Source: Anaerolineae bacterium | GTDB lineage: Bacteria; Chloroflexota; Anaerolineae; JAADDB01 | Direction of reading: 5' to 3' | NCBI GenBank assembly: GCA_015486895.1 | Contig: WFQT01000168.1 | Span: 1 to 16,440, forward strand | DNA: 16,440 bases | Part shown: positions 5,292 to 12,136 of the stretch, piece by piece | Layout of the letters: each line of letters opens with the position of its first letter | How positions within the stretch are numbered: position 1 is the stretch's first letter | The notes under the pieces: model-generated | Databases searched by the model: none | Told to the model about the DNA's origin: nothing | Seen by the model: only the letters and a program-made list of their open reading frames with translations | Program-made: the position numbers and the translations under genes

Positions 5292-6569
5292 ATGACAATT
5301 CAGTCTGTAACTGAAGGACAATTACGGCAGAAGCCTGCTAATTCCCTGACCAAGAAGTTACCTGGCGAGTACATCTGGCCTGCCTATAGCCAGCATTTGA
5401 CCATTGCTAACCTGGCTGCAACGGTGGCTGCGCTACTGGGGAAAGAGATTGGCGGCGAACCGCCACTGCCGGATGCACTTTGGCATTCCTTGCGAGGAGG
5501 CACGCGGCGGGTGATCCTCTTCACAGTAGACGCGTTAGGCTATTTGCAACTCCAGCGCCATTTGTCTGATTTCCCCGATTCTCCCTGGCACGAAATTGTC
5601 AACCGTGGACTTTACGTGCCGCTGACCTCCGTGGTACCCTCGACGACGACGGCAGCATTAACCAGCATCAACAGTGGCTATCCGCCGGGACAGCATGGCA
5701 TGGTGGGTTATCAACTCTTTTTACGTCAATATGGTATGGTCTTCGATTCTATCTTCTGGTACCCGGTTGGTGGTCACAATCTCGGTTCCATGCAGACTAT
5801 CTGGGGGCTCGACCCGAAGACATTTCTCATGACTCCTAATGCCGTGCAACATTATAGACAACAAGGTATCCGCACCGGTGTGCATATTTGGTTTTCCTTT
5901 CGCGAGTCGGCCCTTTCTACTATTCATTACCAGGGCAGCAGCAATGAAGTAATGGGGGCTGTGACCATGGCTGACATGGCCGTGCAGTTGCGGCAGGAAT
6001 TGCGAGAGCCTTTAACGTATCCCACGGCCATTTTCGCCTATTGGCATACCATCGATGGCAGTGCTCACACTTACGGTCCCAACAAGGAAAGTTGGCAGGC
6101 AGAACTGGAAGCCATCGGTCGGGCCATTGTACATGAATTGCTACACAAGGTCTCCGCTCAAGAGACAGTGCTGATTATCACTGCCGACCACGGGCAGATC
6201 AGCACCCCGCCGGAATCAGCGGTGTATCTCAGCGACCATCCTGTGCTGGCGCACATGCTTTTGTTGCCGCCGACAGGGGATAGTCGCACGACTTACCTGT
6301 ACGCCCGCCAGGGATTGGTTGACGATGTAATTGCATACATCAACGGCAATCTTAGCAACTGTTTCTTAGCCGTTCCCACGACGGAGGCGCTATCGGCCAA
6401 GCTATTCGGTGCCGATGTCTCACCAGAAACGCAAACTCGTCTTGGGGATGTGGTAGTTTTCGCCTTAGCGCAATGCATCTTTGCTAAACAGCGTAAGAAC
6501 ATGTTAGGCCGGCATGGTGGCCTCTCGCCGGAAGAAATGCTGGTGCCCTACATTGCTTTTCGCCTCTGA
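5292..6569 (+). CDS. Alkaline phosphatase superfamily phosphodiesterase/nucleotide pyrophosphatase
   Basis: A 425-residue predicted cytoplasmic metallo-hydrolase of the type I phosphodiesterase/nucleotide pyrophosphatase group; no signal peptide is seen. The two-metal site can be traced: Asp80 in FTVDALG, the likely nucleophile Thr at 118-119 in VVPSTTTAAL, Asp255 and His259 in WHTIDGSAHTYG, Asp299-His300 in TADHGQ, and His408 in GRHGGLS. This is the full metal and nucleophile set, so the enzyme should be active. The substrate is unknown: nucleotide pyrophosphates, phosphodiesters or, less likely, a PglZ-type role. The ATG at 5292 has AAAGGAA (5276-5282) about nine bases upstream. It is transcribed alone and ends convergent with a minus-strand operon; a shared hairpin at 6584-6613 separates them. 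Confidence 0.88.
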   Translation: MTIQSVTEGQLRQKPANSLTKKLPGEYIWPAYSQHLTIANLAATVAALLGKEIGGEPPLPDALWHSLRGGTRRVILFTVDALGYLQLQRHLSDFPDSPWHEIVNRGLYVPLTSVVPSTTTAALTSINSGYPPGQHGMVGYQLFLRQYGMVFDSIFWYPVGGHNLGSMQTIWGLDPKTFLMTPNAVQHYRQQGIRTGVHIWFSFRESALSTIHYQGSSNEVMGAVTMADMAVQLRQELREPLTYPTAIFAYWHTIDGSAHTYGPNKESWQAELEAIGRAIVHELLHKVSAQETVLIITADHGQISTPPESAVYLSDHPVLAHMLLLPPTGDSRTTYLYARQGLVDDVIAYINGNLSNCFLAVPTTEALSAKLFGADVSPETQTRLGDVVVFALAQCIFAKQRKNMLGRHGGLSPEEMLVPYIAFRL

Positions 6570-6583
6570 CGAGCAGAAAACAA

Positions 6584-6613
6584 AGGCGACTTCCAACTAA
6601 TGGAAAGTCGCCT
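6584..6613 (-). terminator. Shared hairpin terminator, best for the minus strand
   Basis: AGGCGACTT (6584-6592) pairs with AAGTCGCCT (6605-6613), extended by CCA/TGG past a one-base bulge. Read on the minus strand the stem is followed by TTTGTTTTC, a good intrinsic terminator for the gene ending at 6656. On the plus strand the tail (CGTTCCTC) is weak. Confidence 0.75.
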
Positions 6614-6655
6614 CGTTCCTCTATTTGCTGCTAAATGTTGGTTAGAAAGGCTTGC

Positions 6656-8641
6656 TTACGGTGCCGGCGTACTAGTAGGCATCGGCGTGTAAGTTGGCGT
6701 TGGCGCCGTAGAAGGCGGTAACAGCGGATAGCTGGCCGGGCTGTTACCGATGGCTTCCTGCAAAGTCGTGACCCGTACCGGCACCTGATTGGCCCGGTGC
6801 ACTTGCTGGATTACTGCCGAGGGAAGGGAAACCCCGATGAGCCAAATGAGCAACACAGCAGCCAACCCTAGCTCTATCTTTGTCAATGTTGGCAGCAATC
6901 CTACCTTATCCAAAAAGCCAGCTCGCCTCGGCTTAGCAATTCTAACTTGAGGCTTAGCGACGGCGGGGGCAGCAGGAGCAGCAGCCGGCCGGGTAATGCG
7001 TTCTGCAGCAGGTGCCTCGGGCATCAAAGTGAGCAGCCTTGCTACTCGGTCACTCAGTACTCGCCCGACATTCAAACCGAAAACAGGATACTGAAACATA
7101 GCCTGACGCAGTACCACCGGCGTTATCTGGAAAACGTCTGTTTCCTCTATCGCCTGAGCGGAGAAGAAATAAGTTCGCTCTTGCAATACCTCTTCCAAGC
7201 CAAAAACGTCTCCCGGCCGCAATGTCAACATATGATGCTGCTCTTGCAATCGCACTCTTCCGCTATCGATAATAAAAGCAGCCTCTGCCGTTTTTCCAGC
7301 CTGGTAAATCATTTCCCCGGCATCATAGCGATCCGCTTGCACCTGCTGCAAGAGAACTCGCAACTGGTCCCGCGGCATCTTCTGGAAAATGGGAAACTGC
7401 TGGAGACGGCTCTCCTGTCGTTCTTCCTGCCCTGCGGCTTCTAATTGCCGGTTGAGGACTTTGTTGAGCTGCAAGCTGATTTCCGGGTAGCGTACTGCCA
7501 GGGCATCTAAGTCCCGGCGGTAAAGCAACCAGAGGTTCGTTGCCGCTGCGGCTATGGCATCGACACTGTACGTTTTCCCGGTGAGAGTCTCCACTTCACC
7601 GAAGATATTGCCGCTGAACAGCCGGGTGACGGGCAAGCCACCTTCATCCAGAGGTCGGCGAATTTCAATCTCTCCCGATTCAACAAAGTAAAGAGCACTA
7701 CCGGCATCACCCGCCCGGAAAACCTGTCTTCCCTTGGGAGCATGTATCAACAGCAAGCGGTCTACGATGGCGGATAACTCTGTTTTGCCTAACCCCTGGA
7801 ATAATGGCAATTGCTCTAATTGTTCCACGGCAGTCCGTCGAGAAGATGGGCTCAAAGGTTCCTGAGCACCCTCGCTGAGAGCCAGGGGAATCGCCGGGTA
7901 TTTCTCGCTTAACCGCTGGAAATCTGCCCGGCTAATGCGCCAGAAGAGAGCGCCAGATATTGCTTGAGCCGTCTCGTTATACGGTCTCCCGGTCAGGAAT
8001 GGCAGCGTACCCAACAATTCTCCGGGGTAAACATCGAATATGACCTTCTTACCTACTTCCTCCTGGCGAACAGCTTGGACGGTGCCATCTTCCAATAAGT
8101 AGAGCCAGTCCGAGTTATCACCTTCCTGAAAGAGAGTTCGCCCTTCCGAGAGAGAATAGGCGCGCCAGTAGGCGATAAAAGCGCTCTGTTCTTCCCGAGT
8201 CAGGTGGGACAGATTAGAAATTTTGCCGACTCTCTCAGCCAAGAGGTAATCCTCCAGTTGAATGACCCGCCGGCCGATGAATCGGCTCAAAGCAATGCCG
8301 ACACCAGGATCAGCACTAATGATAGCCTCTAAATCCTCATTAGACAATGCCCAAGTAACGACTTCCCCTACTGCTATAGCAGAGGCTAAGTGAGACCGCC
8401 CTAACAGCAAGTCCATATCACCGACGACGCCAGATGTTAAAAGGGCTATCTCGGCACCTTCCCGGGCCAGCAAGCGGACATAACCACTTTCGATGATATG
8501 GAGCACCAATGCTTGTTGCCCTTCCTGGAAAAGTGCGTCCCCGGCAGAGAAGGTCTCTTGTTGTAATCGCTGAGCGAGTTGTTCACGTTGGGCCGACGTC
8601 AAGCCGGAAAACAAGGGAATCTGTTCTAAAGATAAACTCAC
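6656..8641 (-). CDS. Membrane-anchored protein with four cNMP-binding-like domains
   Basis: A 661-residue protein with four tandem Crp/Fnr-type cyclic-nucleotide-binding folds at about 9-108, 140-247, 274-382 and 413-515, each beginning with a motif like PLFSGL or PIFQKM. They are followed by an Ala/Pro linker, one membrane helix (about 590-611) and a short Pro/Thr-rich outer tail ending PTPTYTPMPTSTPAP. There is no HTH, kinase or cyclase domain, so it is not a Crp-type regulator. The phosphate-binding cassettes are altered in all four repeats (for example FGEVETLTGKTYS in repeat 3, without the usual Arg-x-Ala), so real cAMP binding is doubtful. The start is GTG 8641 with GGAGGT six bases upstream; an in-frame TTG at 8686 overlapping the upstream stop is an alternative. 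It follows the small gene at 8898. Confidence 0.85.
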   Translation of the reverse strand: MSLSLEQIPLFSGLTSAQREQLAQRLQQETFSAGDALFQEGQQALVLHIIESGYVRLLAREGAEIALLTSGVVGDMDLLLGRSHLASAIAVGEVVTWALSNEDLEAIISADPGVGIALSRFIGRRVIQLEDYLLAERVGKISNLSHLTREEQSAFIAYWRAYSLSEGRTLFQEGDNSDWLYLLEDGTVQAVRQEEVGKKVIFDVYPGELLGTLPFLTGRPYNETAQAISGALFWRISRADFQRLSEKYPAIPLALSEGAQEPLSPSSRRTAVEQLEQLPLFQGLGKTELSAIVDRLLLIHAPKGRQVFRAGDAGSALYFVESGEIEIRRPLDEGGLPVTRLFSGNIFGEVETLTGKTYSVDAIAAAATNLWLLYRRDLDALAVRYPEISLQLNKVLNRQLEAAGQEERQESRLQQFPIFQKMPRDQLRVLLQQVQADRYDAGEMIYQAGKTAEAAFIIDSGRVRLQEQHHMLTLRPGDVFGLEEVLQERTYFFSAQAIEETDVFQITPVVLRQAMFQYPVFGLNVGRVLSDRVARLLTLMPEAPAAERITRPAAAPAAPAVAKPQVRIAKPRRAGFLDKVGLLPTLTKIELGLAAVLLIWLIGVSLPSAVIQQVHRANQVPVRVTTLQEAIGNSPASYPLLPPSTAPTPTYTPMPTSTPAP

Positions 8642-8682
8642 GTCTGAACCTCCATGGTGGTCTGTTGGCAGTAGGTCACTCT

Positions 8683-8898
8683 TCAAGCTACATCCGTCAA
8701 AGCGGCAACCTTTAAGGCGAGCTCTCGTGAACGTTTGTAGAGGGTTTCGATAATCTCAAACAGCTCCGGGTCAATAAAAATGCCCAACTGTTGGATATTC
8801 TCTCCCTCCTCGGACCAGGCATAGTCCCAATCCTTGGCGAGCTGCGCTCCTTCTGAGGCCAGCGCCTTAGCTTTAACGGTAAAATCCGTCATGGTCAT
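8683..8898 (-). CDS. Small helical protein of unknown function, first gene of the cNMP-domain operon
   Basis: A 71-residue acidic, mostly helical protein that I do not recognise. Features seen: an N-terminal amphipathic stretch, a central WDYAWSEEGENIQQLG segment and a helix FEIIETLYKRSRELALKVAAL; no Cys pairs, no membrane helix. The first codon could be GTG 8904 or ATG 8898 or 8892; ATG 8898 is favoured because AAGGA lies eight bases upstream. A strong promoter (TTGACC-17-TATAAT, 8966-8938) lies directly before it, and the stop is 41 bases before the GTG of the four-cNMP-domain gene, so both are probably one transcript. A role as partner of that protein is inferred from order only. Confidence 0.72.
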   Translation of the reverse strand: MTMTDFTVKAKALASEGAQLAKDWDYAWSEEGENIQQLGIFIDPELFEIIETLYKRSRELALKVAALTDVA

Positions 8899-8937
8899 AG
8901 TCACATTCCTTTTCTTGGCGAATTTACACAGAGATAC

Positions 8938-8966
8938 ATTATAGAGGAGAAGGGAGCGTCGGTCAA
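8938..8966 (-). promoter_or_regulatory. Strong sigma-70 promoter of the minus-strand operon
   Basis: On the minus strand TTGACC (8966-8961) and TATAAT (8943-8938) are exactly 17 bases apart. The -10 is full consensus and the -35 matches 5 of 6. Transcription would start near 8931, about 33 nt before the ATG at 8898. Confidence 0.82.
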
Positions 8967-9028
8967 GCGTTATCCATTCGGATGTAGAAATGCCGATGCC
9001 AGCCTTGTATGGGCGGATTTCTCAATAT

Positions 9029-9095
9029 GACCTCTCCCCCCTTCCCGGCTCGGAGAGAGAAAAGACCGAGCGCAGCAAGGCCCTGAGGAGAGGTC
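9029..9095. repeat. Decayed hairpin repeat
   Basis: GACCTCTCC (9029-9037) pairs with GGAGAGGTC (9087-9095), enclosing a second pair GCTCGG (9048-9053) with CCGAGC (9066-9071). Its composition resembles palindrome A at 5042-5070, so the two may be members of one small repeat family. Confidence 0.55.
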
Positions 9096-9144
9096 GGCCC
9101 TGCAGCGAATATAACACAAACTACGCGCTCAGAGCGCTACGAGA

Positions 9145-9174
9145 TTGTCCATTTGCCGTGGAGAGCAGTATACT
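9145..9174 (+). promoter_or_regulatory. Candidate promoter of the HIT gene
   Basis: TTGTCC (9145-9150) and TATACT (9169-9174) are 18 bases apart. The -10 matches 5 of 6 consensus positions. Transcription would start near 9181, about 50 nt before the ATG at 9234. Confidence 0.5.
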
Positions 9175-9233
9175 ACGGCCATTATGGGAGGTCAAATAGC
9201 CGGCGAAAAACATGCATCACGGAGAAGAAAGTT

Positions 9234-9740
9234 ATGCGCTACCTCTGGAATCCATGGCGCCTCGCTTACATCAAACGCACAACCAAAGCACAATCAGGGT
9301 GCGTTTTCTGCAACAAAATCGCCGTCGGCAACGACGACGAAGAAATGGTCGTTTACCGCGGCGAGCATGCCTTTGTAGCTTTGAATCTCTACCCATATAA
9401 CAATGGTCACCTGTTGGTCATCCCCTATCAACACGTACCGACCTTAGAAGAGCTGCCGCCGGAGACCCTTTTAGAAATCGCCAACCTTATCAATCAAAGC
9501 ATGGCTACTTTGCGACAAGTCATGAGGCCAGACGGCTTTAATATCGGTGTCAATATCGGCCAGGAAGCAGGCGCCGGCATCAGCGCCCACGTCCATGTCC
9601 ACGTGGTACCGCGCTGGACCGCTGACTCCAACTTCATGACCATCATTGCCAACACGCGCAACATCCCCGAACTGTTGTCAGACACATACAAACGGTTAAA
9701 GGCTGCCTGGCCAGGCAAACCATTGCCGCACCAGGAATGA
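9234..9740 (+). CDS. HIT-family nucleotide hydrolase/AP4A phosphorylase-like protein
   Basis: A 168-residue histidine-triad protein. Seen: the N-terminal MRYLWNPWRLAYI block typical of the bacterial AP4A-phosphorylase-like branch, a CVFC zinc-type Cys pair (23 and 26), the core segment NGHLLVIPYQHV, and the catalytic triad H119-V-H121-V-H123 in HVHVHVVPRW. Such enzymes split dinucleoside polyphosphates such as AP4A, or nucleoside phosphoramidates; the exact substrate is not fixed by the sequence. The ATG at 9234 is chosen because GGAGAAG (9221-9227) lies just upstream and the conserved block starts there; the open frame continues upstream to 9153 without support. It appears monocistronic: a weak stem (9741-9748 with 9771-9778) follows and a new promoter begins at 9814. 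Confidence 0.92.
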   Translation: MRYLWNPWRLAYIKRTTKAQSGCVFCNKIAVGNDDEEMVVYRGEHAFVALNLYPYNNGHLLVIPYQHVPTLEELPPETLLEIANLINQSMATLRQVMRPDGFNIGVNIGQEAGAGISAHVHVHVVPRWTADSNFMTIIANTRNIPELLSDTYKRLKAAWPGKPLPHQE

Positions 9741-9813
9741 AATCCTGGGCAACAAGTTCAGCGGTCAGCGCCGGGATTCTATGATGAGGCCTAATTATCA
9801 CGGAATGGGTCAT

Positions 9814-9842
9814 TTGACAGCAGCACGAAAACGATGTATGCT
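9814..9842 (+). promoter_or_regulatory. Promoter of the arg operon
   Basis: TTGACA (9814-9819, full consensus) and TATGCT (9837-9842, 4 of 6) are 17 bases apart. Transcription would begin near 9849, leaving a leader of about 220 nt before argC. No clear ArgR-type box (TGAAT-N4-ATTCA) was found over it. Confidence 0.7.
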
Positions 9843-9872
9843 TAATTGATATTTGCCGACGCAAGGATCATC

Positions 9873-9947
9873 ATGACAACGTTATTTATTAGCATCAAAC
9901 TGAGGAGCCCGCGCAAAATACCAGACCAGCTTGTCTGGACAGCATGA
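9873..9947 (+). CDS. Candidate leader ORF 1 of argC (24 codons)
   Basis: ATG 9873 is preceded by AAGGA (9863-9867) at five bases, a good ribosome site. The 24-codon ORF includes AGG and CGC Arg codons in LRSPRK and ends in TGA 9945-9947, which overlaps the ATG of the next tiny ORF as ATGA. It lies wholly between the promoter and the terminator. It may be a leader peptide gene. Alternatively it is the first half of a decayed small gene, since the same frame stays open after the TGA to 10028. Confidence 0.4.
   Translation: MTTLFISIKLRSPRKIPDQLVWTA
9921..9938 (+). promoter_or_regulatory. Perfect hairpin in the argC leader
   Basis: CCAGAC (9921-9926) pairs with GTCTGG (9933-9938) around CAGCTT. 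It sits inside a longer imperfect pairing of AGCCCGCG (9906-9913) with CGCGGCT (9948-9954). It may slow RNA polymerase or a ribosome, or present the second leader ORF. Confidence 0.5.
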
Positions 9948-9970
9948 CGCGGCTTCGATGGCAAAGATGA
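9944..9970 (+). CDS. Candidate Arg-rich leader peptide ORF 2 (8 codons)
   Basis: The ORF reads MTRLRWQR then stop: Arg at three of eight positions, with codons CGG, CGA and AGA. Its ATG overlaps the stop of leader ORF 1 (ATGA), so translation would be coupled. It ends 18 bases before the terminator stem at 9989, the geometry expected of a ribosome-mediated attenuator sensing charged tRNA-Arg upstream of an arginine biosynthesis operon. The ORF is very short and could arise by chance, so confidence is limited. Confidence 0.4.
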   Translation: MTRLRWQR

Positions 9971-9985
9971 CATTGAACTAGCTCT

Positions 9986-10014
9986 AAAAGCTCTCCAGGC
10001 GGAGGGCTTTTTTT
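9986..10014 (+). terminator. Intrinsic terminator in the argC leader (attenuator candidate)
   Basis: AGCTCTCC (9989-9996) pairs with GGAGGGCT (10001-10008), with one G-T wobble, around loop AGGC; flanking A and T residues lengthen the stem to 11 bp and a run of T follows (10008-10014). It lies after the arg promoter and before argC, so it must be bypassed for expression. A competing small hairpin AGCT-N5-AGCT (9980-9992) shares its 5' arm. Confidence 0.82.
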
Positions 10015-10071
10015 GTTGCCCAATTTGATCCCTTTAACCTTAACTAGTTCCATCCCCTATAAGGAGACATC

Positions 10072-11085
10072 ATGACTCTGAAAATCGGCATAATAGGCGC
10101 CACCGGCTTTACAGGCTATGAGCTGGTCAAAATAATCCACCGCCATCCGGCAGCGGAAATCGTCTGGCTGACATCGGATAGCTACGCCGGGCAAAGGCTC
10201 AACGCAATTTACCCCACCGTGTACGATGACCGCCTACAGCCCATCGCCAAAGTGGGCTTAGATGCGGCTGACGCCGTCTTTCTCTGTCTGCCCCATGCTG
10301 CTTCCCAGGAAAAAGTTGCCCAGGTACGAGCTGCCGGCGCCACCGCCATCGACTTGAGCGCCGATTTTCGCTTAAAAGACCCGGCCATCTACCAGCGCTG
10401 GTACAACACGCCCCATCGCTACGAAAGATTACTGTCCGAAGCGGTATATGGTCTTCCAGAAGTGTATCGTCCGCTAATCCGCAGCGCTAAGCTCATTGCT
10501 AACCCAGGCTGTTACCCCACAAGCATCAACTTAGCCCTTTATCCGTTAGCGAAAAAAGGTTGGTTAGGGCCAGACATCATCATCGATAGCAAAAGTGGTG
10601 CCTCCGGCGCCGGGAAAACGCCGAAAGCACGCACGCATTTCGTAACCGTCAACGAGAACATAAAACCGTATAGCATCGGCTACCAGCACCGCCACATAGC
10701 CGAAGTAGAACAATTGTTGGCGGAAATGGCTCCGGCGCAGACATTTAGGGTGACCTTTTCGCCGCACCTGTTGCCAGTAAGCCGGGGTATCCTCTCCACG
10801 ATCTACGTCAACGTCCCCGCCGAGCTGACGGAGGGCAGCTTCCGCGAATTGTACGCCGACACATACGCCGGAGAACCATTCATTCACCTGCTGCCAGCGG
10901 GCGAAGCCGCTACACTGCAGCATACAGTGGGTAGCAACCGCTGCGCAATCGGTATCCATCCGGTGCGCCCCGGCCAGTTTATTATCACCACCAGCATTGA
11001 CAACCTGTTAAAAGGCGCTTCCGGCCAAGCAGTGCAGAACATGAATATCGCATTTGACCTGCCAGAAACAACCGGACTGCTTTAG
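10072..11085 (+). CDS. argC: N-acetyl-gamma-glutamyl-phosphate reductase
   Basis: ArgC reduces N-acetylglutamyl phosphate to the semialdehyde with NADPH, step three of arginine synthesis. The 337-residue protein has the NADP-binding GIIGATGFTG (7-16 region), the catalytic Cys147 in NPGCYPTS, the SKSGASGAGKTP loop (173-184) and the His pair in GYQHRH (203-208) that supplies the general base. The length is normal. AAGGAG (10061-10066) five bases upstream fixes the ATG at 10072. It opens an operon with argB, which starts 10 bases after its stop. Expression is probably limited by the terminator in the leader. The related LysY of the LysW pathway is an alternative, but no lysW carrier gene is present, so ArgC is preferred. 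Confidence 0.95.
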   Translation: MTLKIGIIGATGFTGYELVKIIHRHPAAEIVWLTSDSYAGQRLNAIYPTVYDDRLQPIAKVGLDAADAVFLCLPHAASQEKVAQVRAAGATAIDLSADFRLKDPAIYQRWYNTPHRYERLLSEAVYGLPEVYRPLIRSAKLIANPGCYPTSINLALYPLAKKGWLGPDIIIDSKSGASGAGKTPKARTHFVTVNENIKPYSIGYQHRHIAEVEQLLAEMAPAQTFRVTFSPHLLPVSRGILSTIYVNVPAELTEGSFRELYADTYAGEPFIHLLPAGEAATLQHTVGSNRCAIGIHPVRPGQFIITTSIDNLLKGASGQAVQNMNIAFDLPETTGLL

Positions 11086-11095
11086 AGGGTACATT

Positions 11096-11866
11096 ATGAC
11101 TGCGAAAACCTTCGTTCTCAAAGTCGGTGGCAACGAGCTGAACGATCCTACCTTCATGGGCGGACTGATGCAAACCGTAAGCCATTGGCACGAGGAGAAC
11201 ATCGCCGTTGTCATTATCCATGGTGGGGGCAAAAAGGTGCAAGCGTGGCAGGAAACCTTCGGGCTGCGTTCTCGCTACGTAGAAGGGCTACGGGTTACTG
11301 ATGATGTGAGCATTGAAATCGTCGAAGCAGTGCTCTCCGGCCTGATAAATAAGCACGTCGTAGCCCATCTGCTGCAAGCAGGAGTGCCGGCAGTGGGTCT
11401 CAGTGGCGTCGATAATCGTCTGATCTCCGTGCGCAAAATGACCCATCCCCACGGCGATTTAGGCTGGGTGGGAGAAATCGTTGCCGTTGAACCGGCGCTC
11501 TTGCACCAATTATTAGCATGGGGCATGACACCGGTCGTCTCTCCCGTTTCTATCGGTCCCAACGGCCATCATTATAATGTCAACGCCGATCACGCTGCCA
11601 GCGCCGTGGCCGCCGCCCTGAAAGCTGACCAACTCATTTTTCTGACCAACGTGCCGGGGTTGCTCATTTCGGGGCAACCATTAGTCACAGCCATGGCTAA
11701 CAAAGTAGAACGATGGATTGCCGAGGAATATATTACCGGCGGCATGATTCCCAAGGTGCGTTCTGCCGTGACGGCGGTGCGCCATGGCGTCGGGAAAGCT
11801 ACGATTACCAACCTGGAAGGATTAGCCAGCGACCGGGGGACGGTCATCGTCGCTCAGCACGCGTAG
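11096..11866 (+). CDS. argB: N-acetylglutamate kinase
   Basis: ArgB phosphorylates N-acetylglutamate with ATP. The 256-residue amino acid kinase shows Lys9 in LKVGGN, the HGGGKKV glycine loop (42-48), EGLRVTD (63-69), NVNAD (161-165), LTNVPG (183-188) and Lys220 in GGMIPKV. The ATG at 11096 follows GAGG (11085-11088), 10 bases after the argC stop; the longer open frame from 11054 lies in argC and is rejected. The kinase core begins almost at residue 1. Arginine-inhibited kinases carry an N-terminal extension helix ahead of it, so this enzyme is probably not feedback-inhibited by arginine (inference from known structures). A 270-nt gap with repeats separates it from argD. Confidence 0.95.
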   Translation: MTAKTFVLKVGGNELNDPTFMGGLMQTVSHWHEENIAVVIIHGGGKKVQAWQETFGLRSRYVEGLRVTDDVSIEIVEAVLSGLINKHVVAHLLQAGVPAVGLSGVDNRLISVRKMTHPHGDLGWVGEIVAVEPALLHQLLAWGMTPVVSPVSIGPNGHHYNVNADHAASAVAAALKADQLIFLTNVPGLLISGQPLVTAMANKVERWIAEEYITGGMIPKVRSAVTAVRHGVGKATITNLEGLASDRGTVIVAQHA

Positions 11867-11930
11867 ACCAGATCGGGAGCCCGGCACATCGCTGGAATAT
11901 CATACTGGAGAATAGCGTTTTGGGTTTTAG

Positions 11931-11947
11931 CCACAGATTTTCACAGA
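11931..11947. repeat. CACAGATT repeat remnant, copy 1
   Basis: CCACAGATTTTCACAGA (11931-11947) matches one end of the interspersed type seen again at 15515-15572 and, inverted, at 12078-12088. It lies in the argB-argD gap. Confidence 0.55.
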
Positions 11948-12037
11948 ATTTTATTTTAGTATCATCATGGCTGCATAGTTACAAAACACGTAACTGCTAA
12001 GGCACCTCAGAAAGCAACCCTTTTGTGCTCTGGATTC

Positions 12038-12088
12038 AACCACGGATTGTTAGTTTTTCATCTGCAAAAGTCAGTGTAATCTGTGGTT
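12038..12088. repeat. Inverted repeat in the argB-argD gap, copy 2
   Basis: AACCACGGATT (12038-12048) and AATCTGTGGTT (12078-12088) form an 11-bp inverted repeat with one mismatch. With GTGTAATCTGTGGTT on the right it resembles the 15515-15572 element. Together with copy 1 it suggests that repeat material was inserted between argB and argD. Confidence 0.6.
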
Positions 12089-12136
12089 GAGAACAAGGAT
12101 ACCTTGGTAGTTACCAAAATAGGAGGAGAAACGAGC

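Larger units (their letters stand above)
8905..9233. other. Divergent intergenic region
   Basis: It holds the minus-strand promoter (8938-8966), a decayed hairpin repeat (9029-9095) and a candidate plus-strand promoter for the HIT gene (9145-9174). The short open frames across it have no supporting ribosome site or motif, so no further gene is called. Confidence 0.7.
9741..10071. other. Intergenic region and argC leader
   Basis: It contains a stem AATCCTGG/CCGGGATT (9741-9748, 9771-9778) after the HIT gene, a strong promoter (9814-9842), two overlapping leader ORFs (9873-9970), hairpins and an intrinsic terminator (9989-10014), all before argC. No independent full gene is seen. Confidence 0.75.

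Noticed and set aside
6947..7444. Plus-strand open frame opposite the four-cNMP-domain gene (165 codons)
   Set aside because: Antisense shadow of a confident gene, no ribosome site or domain.
9945..9947. In-frame TGA in the argC leader as a selenocysteine codon
   Set aside because: No redox motif surrounds it and no convincing SECIS-like stem-loop follows at the right distance; a stop codon of a leader ORF or a broken gene is simpler.
9741..10071. T-box or known amino acid riboswitch before argC
   Set aside because: No T-box bulge sequence (TGGNACC type) or recognisable riboswitch core was found; only hairpins, short ORFs and a terminator.
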